Assembly: GCA_037176885.1 (NCBI GenBank)
Contig: JAWWNJ010000202.1
Span: 124,001-188,000 of the forward strand
Direction of reading: 5' to 3'
From: Favolaschia claudopus
Taxonomy: Eukaryota > Basidiomycota > Agaricomycetes > Agaricales > Mycenaceae
DNA length: 64,000 bases
Shown: positions 53,956-64,000 of the stretch, one piece after another
Position numbering within the stretch: the first letter of the stretch is position 1
How the letters are laid out: every line of letters starts with the position of its first letter
Program-made: the position numbers and the translations under genes
The notes under the pieces: generated by a model
The model's input: only the letters and a program-made list of their open reading frames with translations
Told to the model about the DNA's origin: nothing
Databases searched by the model: none

Positions 53956-54519
53956 TCATGACCGCTCCCCGCGCAATCGACGAGCAAGGGCAAGATCTTT
54001 AGGCTGGATGGTGACACGTTTGGCATGAATGGCAGCCAAGTTGGCGTCCCCGAAGAGCGAAACGAGGTAAGTCTCGGCGGCCTCCTGGAGAGCCATGACG
54101 GCGGAGGATTGAAATCGGAGGTCAATCTGGAAAGCAAAGATAAGGCAATGGTCAACATGAAGAGGAGTGCCGGACGCACTTTGAAATCTTGCGCGATTTC
54201 ACGGACGAGACGTTGGAAGGGGAGCTTGCGTATGAGGAGCTCAGTTGATTTTTGGTAGCGACGGATTTCACGCAGGGCGACAGTGCCCGGCCGGAACCGA
54301 TGGCGCTTCTTGACACCACCGATTGCGTTCTGCGAGGGTATGCGAGGGGAATAAAAACGACGAAGACGACGGACAGTAGTGGATTCATTGGCGGCACTGG
54401 ACTTGGCGTCGAGTTGCTTCCTGGGTGCCTTACCACCATTACTCTTGCGAGCTGAGGAGAGATTAGATAAGGGGAGATCAAGAGGAAGCTAAAATACTGG
54501 TTTGCTTAGTGCGGGCCAT
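53956..54519 (-). CDS. Histone H3 variant
   Basis: Four exons, 54519-54498, 54451-54375, 54329-54180 and 54126-53956, joined by 45-53 nt GT-AG introns, give 139 residues. Histone H3 forms the nucleosome core with H4. The tail starts [20 protein letters not shown] (K4, K9, K14 and K18 kept; A7T and T11N changed). The next part, [20 protein letters not shown], lacks the ARKS motif, so K27 is absent, and is three residues longer than canonical H3. The GGVKK site corresponding to K36 is kept, followed by R instead of P. The fold is near canonical: [38 protein letters not shown], then I instead of T80, [20 protein letters not shown], and [20 protein letters not shown]. The core is too conserved for a typical CENP-A. 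No neighbouring H4 gene. No stop or frameshift. Confidence 0.88.
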
Positions 54520-55112
54520 CGAAAGGTAGTTGGATGTCAGTTGAGTGTGAATGTGAGCGGGAAGTGAGTGCAGACGAACAATTGTCCGGACTATTTATTG
54601 AAGACGGGCATCCGATTCCCCACCGCCCGAGACAGCAGCTTTGTCTTTGTTAAGTTTATTAAGTAGGCAAACGAAAGTAGGACCGATGAAGGCCTGATGC
54701 AAATCCTGACGGAAATCGGAGATTTTGGCGATTTGGCCTGTACGAAATCCTGAAAGCCCGCTGACGATTTTGGACGAAATTTTGGTGACTTTTTCATTGA
54801 ATTTTGGCCACAAAAATCCTGACTTTTTTGCCTCCGAAAAAATCAGGTCTTCATGGGGACTATCATCGGTCTTACGAAAGTGTGGCGACAAATAGCCCTC
54901 CGAGAATAGCTGCTTGTTGTGAGTCTGACAATAGTTTATACTGTGAGAAATCCACCTGCGCGGCCCTGGTCTGCTGCTGCCTCGGACCTGCAGACGCCGC
55001 TTTCGACGCGGCTGTCTTTCGACGATTTTCAGTGTTATTCATTGTCGTAGGGAGGATAGCCAGAGAAGACGATAAGACGACGAGAAGAGGGGAAGGAGTA
55101 GTCTAGGATCTG

Positions 55113-55382
55113 TTGGGGGGTAGGTCAGTGAAGCGTCCGTGGGAGTGATTTCAACCATGCCGACCGCTGATGGCCGCAGGCATTTTCAGCCTAGACACAC
55201 AGAAATCAGTCAAAATACTGATTTTCATGCATAAATGGTATCCTCAGGTGCTCACATGCGCTCACATACAGGTTGTATACTGGTTTGGGAACCCAATCTA
55301 GACGCAAAAATTGTCCAACTTGCGGCCATCAGTTGCCATCGCCAGCATCACTCCCACGGACGCTTCACTGACCTACCCCCCC
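55113..55382. mobile_element. 270 bp MITE-like inverted repeat
   Basis: GGGGGTAGGTCAGTGAAGCG (from about 55114) is matched by the inverted CGCTTCACTGACCTACCCCC ending near 55382; the arms are ~35 bp and continue through TCCGTGGGAGTGAT. The interior is non-coding. Target duplication not identified. Confidence 0.7.
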
Positions 55383-56883
55383 ATCAGCGCCCAGACTTTC
55401 TATAGATCCTTGAGAACGACTATCTTCTCATCGACTCGGCAGAAAGTCTGGCTCGATACTGATGGCGGTGGTAAATACCGGTATCCAGATACCGGCGGAG
55501 TTTGAATTGCCGGTCCGCCGGTCCCCGCGCTCCGGCCACTGACGCGACACTGGGCAACGGACAGAATAATTGCAGGGGCTTGTGGAGGCCACACCCACTG
55601 CATCAGCCCCATGCCAGTTGTTCTAAGGAGGTATAATCCGCTTGTCTTGTTCCATATTTTCATCCAGAGGTTTTCAACCAAGGCAAAATTTAAAAAGGAT
55701 GACTTACTGAGCTCCGGAAACATCGACACAAAATTCCGCATGTCAAAATTATTCAAAGCATCATTGTGAAGCCGCCTTCGCGCCAGTCAGCGCTTGTTGA
55801 AGCCGCCAAAGTTGCTCAGTGCTCACAGGGCTCAAAAATAGGATATATGCTGAGGAAATCACCCAATGGCAAACACTCATTGATGTACAAGCGGAATCGC
55901 ACTATTGTTTGGGGGGACTCCTCATATTATGTCCAGACTGTGAAGGAATTATGAATTCCCAAGTCATTAAGTTAGCATCCACAGAGAGTGAGAATGGAAA
56001 CCCCCACCTACTATGTATAATGTTGTGATGCAGATAGAGTCGGAAGCAGCTTCGAAACGATGCCAGGTTGACAGGAGTAGAGATATCAACATACCCAGAA
56101 TATGCACCGCAGGAATCACTGGTTATAGCATAGTTGTATGGCTGGACAAGGTAAAATGACTTGATTATTGGGACTTGGAAGATTTGAAGCAATTATAGAG
56201 GACTTGAATTCAACCGACTCGAAGCGAACTAAAAGGAAAGGAAGCAGAGATGTCGAGAACTCTAACGTAGTATATATTTGAGTGAGTGCGGTGGTACGGC
56301 GGCAAGTGCAAGTTAAACTTAAGTTAGACACGGCGACTTTGCAGTGATGGGGTTTGATGAGGAGGTACGCTGCTCCTGTCCAGTGTTCTGGTTGAGGGAT
56401 ATGAGAGTCAGTGAGAGCAAAGCAATCTAGGCAACCAGCAAGAGGGAAAGCAGTCGATCGCTGAATTCAATGTTGCGTTGAAATTGAAGTCGGTTCGGAT
56501 TGTTCGGACTTGAGAGGAAAGTCGGAGCAAAGATCCGTGATTGTGCCCTGCCGCGTCGGATCGTGTATTTCGAACTCCGTCAGTATATTGCCGGGGAGAA
56601 AGAAAAGCTAAAAGGAAACTCACTACTGGCTAGATAGCGGTTTAAAAAAGATTGAAGCCTCTTGAATGCTAGTAGACGCTTCTCAATTATTTGCAGCAAT
56701 TAAGCACATCCTTGGACGATTCAAGAAAACCTTTTCGCTATCTCGCCCGGAGATGTGACGAAAAAGGGAACGACTTGACAGCAGTCAAAAGTTCCCGGCA
56801 ATCTCCTTGAAATTCCCTCCGTTTTTTCGTTTCTTTATTTCTTTATTTTTTTATTTTCGCCCACCGACAGCAGTATCGAGCCG
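55383..56883. other. Non-coding region
   Basis: No gene supported. Short frames without motifs; a T-rich run at 56822-56860 borders the gypsy copy 2 breakpoint. Confidence 0.4.
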
Positions 56884-58029
56884 AAAGTTCAGGGTATCTT
56901 TCAACCCGTTCATTCAAATATTGATTTGCTCCGTTGCAGAGTAAATCATCGATTGGCACTTGATGAAGAGGACGAGGTGGCTCAGCTAATCTTTCAAGCT
57001 GATACAACCGCTCACTGGCGTACCACGCCGCGATCTCAAATTCTTCATCAAATAATCGACCTTTCGGTACGATCGTAATCTCATGGAAATATTCATCCCA
57101 AACGGTCCATTGCCGGTCTACAACTTGATCAAGATGGAAACGACGTTTATCTCGGCAAGGTCTGTCTATTTCGACAAGTTCATCGCCCGGATAAGGCTGT
57201 AGAAATTCAAGAACGGCACATGCGCCCTCCGCTGCAAGATCACCAATGCGATCATTTCGAAGTCGTTTATTTTCCGAACTTGATGATGGAATATCCTGTA
57301 AGTCTAGGACCTCACAGAGGAAATTCAGACGATCATCCAGCGTCTCTCCGGGATTCCCTGAAAGTCTCAATACCGAGTTAAACTCAGGTTCGTCTTCATC
57401 ACAAACTCATCAATTTCAGAGTCCGAGTCGCTAACCGACATTAAGTCTGGCATATCCGAGTATTCAGACGTCGTTGGAGTGGTCCTTTCTTGACCAGGTA
57501 AGTCTTCAACTTCTTCTGGTTCAATTTCTCCTTCAGATTCATAGCAAAATCCAGGAATTCTGAAGCAACGAGGGAGATCAAAGTCCCCATCATCCGAGTC
57601 CGAATCCGACTCGTACTCTGAACCACTTGTCTCGAATAATTCAGGAAGATCAACGAACTCGTCTTCCGATTCACTGGGCTCATATCCAGATGCGCTAGAT
57701 GACTCTGAGTCCGAATAGGAAGGTAAATCCGCAAATTTTTCAAGGTACCAGACCGAGAGATCAAAGTCCCGGTTTTGCAGGAATTCTTTGGGAAGAATTT
57801 GCGGTTCGAGGTTTCGGAATAAACTGGTGACAATTTAAGAGTCCTCTTTGAAAGATTCAACCCGAATCTTATTATCCTTGATTAAAGGACCTTCAATTTC
57901 TTGATCAACATCCTGAAGTATAAATGTTGCCATTGTTGCGAACATGCCTTCGGTTTCCGCAGTGTAGCGGTCTTCCCATTCAACATCCTCAGGATCAAGT
58001 CCTATAGCAAGCTGGCGCTCAATAGCATA

Positions 58030-59606
58030 CACTGACTGGGAAAAAGTATGGGATCACGGCATCTGTGAGAAAGATGCTCGTGTTGCGCAAGATCGCGGGG
58101 ATAGACTGGTAACTTTTGTGACTCATTATGGAGTACACTATGTGTAGTATGTGCCTGTAAGATATCGGGAGGCTGCGTCCAAAAATGAGAGCTGTGCAAT
58201 GAATTTATTGGTGATGGGTGATCCAATTATATATCTGCTTTTTGCCGCTTTAGGAAATACAAGTCAGAAAATGAGTTTGAGAGGGAAAACGGACAAGAAA
58301 AGCTCACAGAACATTAATAGTGAGTCGGGCCTCCCTTTTCTTTCAACACTTTGCGCACCCTGTTGGGCATACTGCCGTATAACTTGTCAGTATATGTCTG
58401 ATCTATTTTCTCCCACTCCTCCTTCAAAGTGATCCTGGTTCTTCGGCAGAGAGTCCCGAGCGCGTACCATACGCTCCAAATGATCCCAAAGATTCTCTAT
58501 GATGCTCATATTGAGCGAGTACGGGCACCAGGGAAGAACATCAAAGCCCTCGAGATTAAGCCACCCCTGCGCGTGCTTGGATTTATGCTTTGAGTCGCCG
58601 TCTTGCTGGAAATAAATGGTCGAGCGGTCCAAATTACGCTGGTCCAGAATGTTGAGGAGGGATTTCGAGAGGATGTCAGTGTAAACGAAGCGATCCATGA
58701 TCCCTTCGATCCGATGAAGTTGACCGACACCGTGTCGGGTGAGACAGCCCCAGACCATAACACTCCCGCCGCCGAGTTGGACCTATATCTGGAGTCATAC
58801 GCCTTCCCTGGTTCCCTTCAGCACCACTGTCGGCCACCCGAACCAATGATGTTGAATTTTGACTCATCTGAAAATATAACGGCCCGCCAATTCTCTGCAG
58901 TCCGGTAACAATGAAGTTCCCCCCACTCTTTTCGCTTCCTCCGGTGCTCTGGCTTCAACAGAGACTTGGATTGGCATACATAGACCCCTAATTCACGCTC
59001 TCGTAGCGCAGACCGGACCGTATCGACGTGCAAATGCGGGAAATATTTCCGCTGCAGGTCTGATGCATTCTTGGCTTTGCCAGAAGAGAGCAATTGGAGG
59101 GCTCTACGGATGTTTCTCTCGCTCATTTGGCGTGAGCGACTCGGCCTAGGTGCTTTCTCATCGAAGCCGTGTGTTGGACCATAGCGGGCATTGATTTGGG
59201 AGACCGTAGAGGGCGCAACATTCTCTTTTTAGGCTACATCTCTATTTGAGATGCCTGCCTTCTTAAGGGCGTCTATGGCGGCCTTGTTTACGGCAGTGGT
59301 GTTGAACATGATGTGAAGAATGAGTTACAACAGGTCTGGGGTAAATCGAGCGCGTCGTTGTGGTGATTCAGAGTGAAAAGTCTTGGGCTTGCCAAATGCG
59401 GAAAAAGTATTGGATCACGTGTACGCGATAATCACGCTCTCTGACGACAACGCGCGCACATCGGACGTCGAGTTAATACATGGAGAAAGGGTAGTCCTAG
59501 AGGTATACGAAGCACTATATATCACCCCCAAAATTTGCTCACTCGCGCCGCAGTTCAAGCCGAAAGTTTGAAAACCAGGTGATCCCATACTTTTTCCGAG
59601 TCAGTG
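58030..59606 (-). mobile_element. Complete Tc1/mariner-type element, 1577 bp
   Basis: 28 bp TIRs differing at one base (CACTGACTGGGAAAAAGTAT against CACTGACTCGGAAAAAGTAT) with TA duplication at 58028-58029 and 59607-59608. Copy 1 of the host repeat has the empty site (AGCATACCAGAG near 29057) with a single TA. An internal copy of the TIR core, GGAAAAAGTATTGGATCAC, lies at 59400 in the opposite orientation to the nearby right TIR. Confidence 0.92.
58387..59309 (-). pseudogene. Tc1-type DD34E transposase, inactivated
   Basis: The start at 59309 reads MFNTTAVNKAAIDALKKAGI, an HTH region with STVSQINARYGPTHGF, then SERNIRRALQLLSSGKAKNA. The catalytic core follows: AVIFSDESKFNIIGSGGRQW (first D), STIYFQQDGDSKHKSKHAQG (second D) and YSLNMSIIENLWDHLERM (E, 34 residues after the second D). 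Damage: TAA at 59229-59231, TGA replacing a codon at 58818-58820 (after RQWC), and a one-base shift near 58760 before VMVWGCLT. Family length is ~340 residues, which fits. It is recently dead, since few changes would account for the loss. Confidence 0.88.
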
Positions 59607-60248
59607 TACCAGAGACCTATCTTGAAGTCTTCGTCAAACAAGAATTCCATTGGTAAGAATCGCATGAATTGTCAATTACAACATACTCAGTTTCCGACGT
59701 CTCGTACACTTGGAATCGAGATTCTTCTTGAACCTCTTCGTCTCCAGGGTAAGGCTGAGCTTCCTGCAATACAATGCGAACGAATCGAGCCACTAAATCG
59801 CCGATAGGTCGCGACTTTTCCGGGTGAGAGTTGACAGTTTCCAAAATATTTAAATCCTGGTTCCCGCCCTCCTCAGCTTCCACACGGAAATTCGCAGACC
59901 CAACGGGTAAGGTTTCCAACACTTCAGTTGTTGCTGACAGTGCTGATTCGTTTGCAGTACGCATTCGCGCTGCGTGTGCGCCAAAACCTGGAGGTTTACC
60001 CTTCTGGTTTGAATTCATGGTTGTTAACTTAGGGCAATTGCGAGCCATATGGCCTGCTTCTTCGCAATTTAAGCAAAGTCCGGCAGCCATCAATTCGTTT
60101 CGACGTTTTGTCGACAATTTTCGGTCAGGGACTCAGGGTATGTTCGTTTCCCTTGAACTGGTTATTATTAGAAGGCTTAGCCTTCTCATTGTTCGGTTTA
60201 GGTGAGTTCAACTTCACGGATGAAGTCTGGATCACAGGCTTCTTATAC

Positions 60249-60618
60249 AGTGGCGGCAAAATCTGATGTCACCCCCCAAAAAAGGAAATTTTCATCAAAC
60301 CGCCTCTAATCTGCTCTTGCCATCGCCGTCTGGGGGCGACAAGGGCACAGATCCATTGGCACGGCAAATACACTGCCTGTGGAAGCACGATTGAGAAAGA
60401 TAGGTCCATTCATTGAGGAGAACTGGGCCAAAGATGGTTGGAAAGTCTTGCCCAAAAAGTGTCAATTTTCGAGGTATCCTAAGATGGAAAAAGGTGCATG
60501 TGTTTCGAATGTATGTTGAATGCACTCTGAAAGGTCCGACCACAGAAAAGAGAAGAAAACGGGTTGAATTCATAAGAATTTCCTTTTTTGGGGGTGACAT
60601 CAGACTTTGCCGGCACTG
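60249..60618. mobile_element. TA-MITE, CAGTKGCGGC family, 370 bp
   Basis: TA at 60247-60248 and 60619-60620. Termini CAGTGGCGGCAAAATCTGAT and inverted partner with three mismatches; arms ~45 bp with GTCACCCCCC and AAAAAAGGAAAT. The empty site is visible in gypsy copy 1 at about 29699-29705 (CTTCTTGTAGAAG). Confidence 0.87.
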
Positions 60619-62896
60619 TAGAAGCGACCACCACGTCCACGAGTGGGGGTTTTCACCGAGGAAGTAGAAGGTTTGCTTGTGCTTCCCTTCGGCTTATCAT
60701 CCTCGGGTCTACCGAGTAATTTTTCAGCTTGTTCAGCCTCAACCACGACATCGTCCCACGACGATACTTCTGGATCAAGCTTTTGTCGAGACATCTCTCT
60801 TTTGATGTCCTTGCGCAAGCTCAACCAGAGACGGGTAACCTTCTACTGGTCATCCGGCAATCCCATGATGGTATGTAATTGCTCGTACTCGGCAATGTGT
60901 TTAGTTACTGATTTTGAATCTTGGTAGAGTCCGTTCAGTTTGATACGTTGTTTCAACCTAAAGTCCTTAGGGAAACAATAATTCAGAAGTTCGGTGAAGA
61001 ACTTCGTTAAGGTCCAGTGTTTTTCATATTTTACAACTTTCCGTTCGTAAAATTCACCAGCTGATCCAGTCATGAAATAGCTGATAATGAAGATCTGGTC
61101 CTCCTTCGGAACTTTACCATGGTAACATAGTTCGTGCTTTCGCGAACGAACCGGAAATAGGCGTACGAATTCACTGATCCGTCATATTTCGTAGGTGGGA
61201 CCGGTTTCAAGGTCATCTTGGTAGTCCGTCGAGATTTTGATCTCGACCGGCGGTAGCCTTTTGCACGGCGTGATTTGCTAGATTTCCGCGACTTGCAGGA
61301 ATGGCTATGTTTATTTTTATGTTTGCGGGTACTATGCGACTTACGACGCCGTTTCGCAGACTTTCCAGAATCGGAATCACTCTCGTCGGAGCTGGATGAA
61401 CTCTCAGAAGTGCTGGACTCGTCACCCGAATCAGACGAATCATCATCGGAGGAATCCGAGCTGGAACTCGATGAGCTACTAGAGCTTGAAGAACTCGAAC
61501 TCGACAAAGGTGGAGAAGTATTCCGAGCGGCAGCCTCGCGAATAACATTGTCGATAAATGTGCCGCCCACAAGGGGTCTAGCGGGTGCGGAATTAGAGCG
61601 CTTCTTATCCGGCTTACCAGGATTCTTGGTGCGCATTTCTTTCCCAATGCTGGCTTCAACCGCTTCCTTCGAGCGGTTTCTAACCTGTTTAGCTTGGTTT
61701 CTTTCGAAGCAATTTAGCGGTGCGTTTATCTTCCGCTATTTTGGCGTCCTTTTGACGCTTCTCCTCAAGCTTGATTTCCTTCAGACGCTTCTGAAGGTTC
61801 AATCTTTCGTCTGATAACGAAGTGGATGTATGGCCAGACACGGAGTGAGGGGGAGGAGAATTATATTCAGGTTTGTCTATTACAACGGTATAGGATGAAC
61901 TATCCGAGGGGACATTATTCACAGGTACATCCTGGAACAAGACAGAAGGAGTTGAGATAGGCTCCTTCTTAATACGCTTGATTTCTTCAAAATTAGCGAA
62001 TGCCGCGCGCTGTGCGTCAAGATCAGCCTCTGAAAACTGATCTGACCAATCGACCGCACCCCCAGTTAAGTGGGTCCGGCCCTTTAATCGGCTTCGAAGG
62101 TCCCTCACCTCGAGAAGACCTCACTGTCCGAGGAGGAAGCAGACCGAATTTCGACCTTCCGAATAGGTGCAGGTGTAGATTGCGCCTGAGGGCCTGTGGA
62201 ATGAGGTAAGTTAAACTTGTTCAATTTAACTTTCGCAGTTTTATCACCGTCATCATCTGACGCAAAGGAAACCAATTCCTCGTCAGATACATGAGAGGTA
62301 CGGCGGCTTTCCTCAGCAGCCTTGGCCATGCGCAAATAGCGCTTGCCAATCTGTCTGAGTTCCTTAGAACTCATTTCTTTAGTCGCACGTTCAATCGGCG
62401 AAGTAGAGTCGAGGTGGACCGATTAAGGTCCACTCCAACCGACTTCTTATCTTCCTTGTGAGATTTAGAAGTCTCGCGAGTCACCTGCGTCCAGGTCTCG
62501 CCTTTCTCGCTCGCATTTGCGTCGAGGATGCCAAAATCCACGTTGCTATCAAGCGACGGGACAAGCAACAGCTCAGAGCTCTCCTCCAAAGGAGAAGCTC
62601 TCTATTTTCCCCACCACCTGAGCAGGTGGGGTACTAACCGCCCGAGTGGGTGGTGAAGCAGAAACAACCCGGCTGAATAACAGCTCAGGCGTAACGCTTC
62701 GCCGCTTGGGCGAACCCAAAGCCGGCATGGGAGCGGAATGCTCGGGAGCGCGATGCTCGGAACAAGAGGAAGAAGAAGAGATAGAAGAAACAGACGCACC
62801 AAGGCCAGCGCGTTCCTCGTGAGATGGACGAGAGTTCCGAGTAGCAGCCCGAGTGATAATTGGGGAACGTCCGCGACCACGAAGATATTGAGCCAT
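60619..62896 (-). pseudogene. N-terminal gag of gypsy copy 2
   Basis: Starts MAQYLRGRGRSPIITRAATR at 62896. Acidic/Ser-rich leader segments lie in three frames (62573-62896, 62371-62589, 62105-62374), then SRLKGRTHLTGGAVDWSDQF, a coiled-coil-like RLNLQKRLKEIKLEEKRQKD (near 61780) and a poly-Ser/Asp/Arg stretch (61230-61540). The gag core follows: LKPVPPTKYDGSVNSYAYF, FVRESTNYV, then after a frameshift TGSAGEFYERKVVKYEKHWT, LTKFFTELLNYCFPKDFRLK and SVTKHIAEYEQLHTIMGLPD. This is the Retrotrans_gag-type domain of basidiomycete gypsy elements. It ends at RGGRFY, where the MITE begins. At least three frameshifts. Confidence 0.7.
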
Positions 62897-63530
62897 TGTG
62901 ATGAGCGAAAAAAGTAAGAAGCAGGAGGCGAGATTTGAGACAAGAGATGAGACACGAGAGAAACTTTGGTGAGATGGTCGTCGTCGAAGTCGGTAGCAGC
63001 GGTTGATCAGACCACGGTTAACCAGAGCAAGCGGCGACGAGAAGCAGAGATACTATTTAGAAGTCAAAAATATGTGACGAAAAGTTTACCGTAAGGCAAT
63101 AGTTTCGGCACACAAGAGCTAGGTTGTGGCGAACAGAGTGACTGGTTTAAGTTCTAGATTCACCAAAGAATTGTAGCTAACACATCTGAGTCCTTATAAC
63201 AAGTAATAAGTAAAACAAAGGCGGAATGAGATCATCTATGAGCGCAGGATAATGTAAACGGAGCGGGAAGTGGATGTAAGTCCAAGTACATACGAGATAA
63301 AAGAAAAATGATGGTGTTACATATAGAGACATGATATACCAAGGGGCCGCTCAAGCTCTATACCTGTATCGCCAAGGATAACTAAGTGCAACTCACCAGC
63401 TTCGGACTCGCAACATGATCTTGCCATCATCTGCTTCAAAACCTTTTTCAAATATTCAAATCACGCGGAAAATCACAGAGGGCTGAGCCTCTGAGTGCTC
63501 TGTCCCTCCTTGCTTGTCGCCCATCATGTC
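62897..63530. other. Upstream flank of gypsy gag
   Basis: Expected position of a 5' LTR/leader. I found no second copy in the window to compare, no TG...CA boundary and no convincing primer-binding site, so no LTR is called. Confidence 0.4.
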
Positions 63531-63795
63531 CTATGCAGAGTACTCGACTCCTCACCACCAAACGCGCTTCTCTGCGGAGTTTTTTAACACAATAACTCTG
63601 GCAGACGTCGAGGGTCTATTCCAAAACGATGTCCTCCCCATGTGCTGCTTCGGGATAGCGTCACAAAGTGGAATTTGGACCGTACAGTTCCCTCTGCAAT
63701 TGCAGAGAATTGTTGTTGCTGCCGGGGAGGAGATTCCCTGCTACCATGACCCTACGTCCCATCTTCGAGACCCTAGAAAAAGCTTTCTACAATGA
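63514..63795 (+). CDS. Unidentified short reading frame
   Basis: A 93-codon frame beginning MSPIMSYAEYSTPHHQTRFS, with RFSAEFFNTITLADVEGLFQ and FPLQLQRIVVAAGEE. I do not recognise it. The codons after ~63720 also make sense in another frame (TLRPIFETLEKAFYNEG to 63865), suggesting an intron or frameshift. It could be the first exon of a gene continuing beyond the window or debris. No neighbours on this side to compare. Confidence 0.3.
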   Translation: MSPIMSYAEYSTPHHQTRFSAEFFNTITLADVEGLFQNDVLPMCCFGIASQSGIWTVQFPLQLQRIVVAAGEEIPCYHDPTSHLRDPRKSFLQ

Positions 63796-64000
63796 AGGGC
63801 ATGAGCTCTCTGTGCCTTCAAATTTTTATATACGTTTGAACGACTATCTTCAAAAAAGTTTATAAAGTCTTGTTTACGAGACTACCTTCAAATTGGAAAA
63901 CAACAAATTGTGCGATACCATTTCTCCAAGGGTGCGATGAGTCAAGTACAAATTAACCTGTTTCTCTGTTCTCACAACTCCTGACTCCTAGCTCCGTCTT

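Larger units (their letters stand above)
56884..60117 (-). pseudogene. gag zinc-knuckle region, gypsy copy 2
   Basis: Same sequence as 27884-29589. The CCHC knuckle CLNCEEAGHMARNC is near 60060, followed by TTEVLETLPVGSANFRVEA and QPYPGDEEVQEESRF. Differences from copy 1 include a 13 bp deletion near 57402, a TAA in place of a coding codon near 57836, a short deletion near 59660 and the Tc1-type insertion after 58029. It cannot encode the full protein. Confidence 0.75.
56884..62896 (-). mobile_element. Ty3/gypsy-type retrotransposon fragment, copy 2
   Basis: Reads right to left from the gag start (62896) through the gag core, zinc knuckle and acidic module, then breaks off at 56884, where copy 1 continues toward the protease. 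It is interrupted by a Tc1-type element (58030-59606) and a TA-MITE (60249-60618); both insertion sites can be checked against copy 1. Several frameshifts and a nonsense change near 57836 are present. No LTR, RT or integrase was found. Confidence 0.8.

Noticed and set aside
53956..54519. Centromeric H3 (CENP-A)
   Set aside because: The histone fold is almost canonical, including the loop 1 region, and the N-tail keeps K4/K9/K14; CENP-A normally diverges throughout the fold.
61230..61540. Ser/Asp/Arg-rich stretch as an SR splicing factor
   Set aside because: It is in line with the gag core and copy 2 of the retroelement; low-complexity linkers are common in gag.
62897..63500. A 5' LTR upstream of gag
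   Set aside because: No repeated copy, no TG/CA borders and no recognisable primer-binding site.
1..64000. CRISPR arrays or bacterial operons
   Set aside because: No regularly spaced repeats; genes have spliceosomal introns and eukaryotic element types.

Overview
The window looks like a transposon-dense accessory region of a mushroom-forming basidiomycete (Agaricomycetes). The evidence is split genes with 40-60 nt GT-AG introns, basidiomycete protein types (Plavaka transposase, DUF6532-type protein, BTB protein, CAP protein) and many basidiomycete retroelement and MITE remnants. Family names come from recalled signature motifs, not from searches. I see no rRNA, CRISPR array or intact tRNA.

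Layout. 0-9.3 kb: a tyrosine-recombinase fragment (25-1024), unassigned DNA, a 0.59 kb foldback palindrome (4856-5446), a TIR element with a nested MITE (6831-7990) and two inverted 245 bp TA-flanked MITEs. 9.35-14.9 kb: a Plavaka-type DNA transposon carrying a divergent pair, a DUF6532-type gene (minus) and a transposase with an internal deletion (plus). 14.8-15.9 kb: a BTB/POZ gene. 16.0-22.1 kb: a DDE integrase-type gene split by a 4.0 kb element with a perfect 8 bp target duplication; that element holds a large palindrome and a second 8 bp TSD MITE. 22.2-25.5 kb: a seven-exon partner gene and a secreted CAP protein gene. 27-29.7 kb: Ty3/gypsy-type gag-protease fragment (copy 1). 30.0-33.1 kb: a DIRS-order (Ngaro/PAT-like) retroelement with A1-ORF-B1-A2-B2 split direct repeats, next to ankyrin-repeat debris. 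34-38.8 kb: small inverted-repeat elements, CCCTAA-like repeats and a tRNA-like segment. 39.0-46.7 kb: a second, diverged DUF6532/Plavaka pair broken by at least five later insertions. 48.4-50.3 kb: DUF6589-type and RecQ helicase pseudogenes. 51-53 kb: MITEs. 53.96-54.52 kb: a four-exon histone H3 variant. 56.9-62.9 kb: gypsy copy 2, with a whole Tc1-type element and a MITE inserted. 63.5 kb: a short unidentified frame.

The insertions can be ordered. Many carry exact TA or 8 bp duplications, and several can be checked against an empty site, either the restored host codon frame or the other copy of the same repeat. Genes that look translatable as read are DUF6532 copy 1, BTB, the 22.2 kb partner gene, CAP (first junction unresolved), the RT-RNase H ORF and histone H3. 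Most of the rest is broken. The main points for follow-up are the recurrent DUF6532-Plavaka pairing, a TA-MITE family whose two arms covary, the DIRS-order split repeats lacking a recombinase, and an H3 variant without the ARKS/K27 motif.
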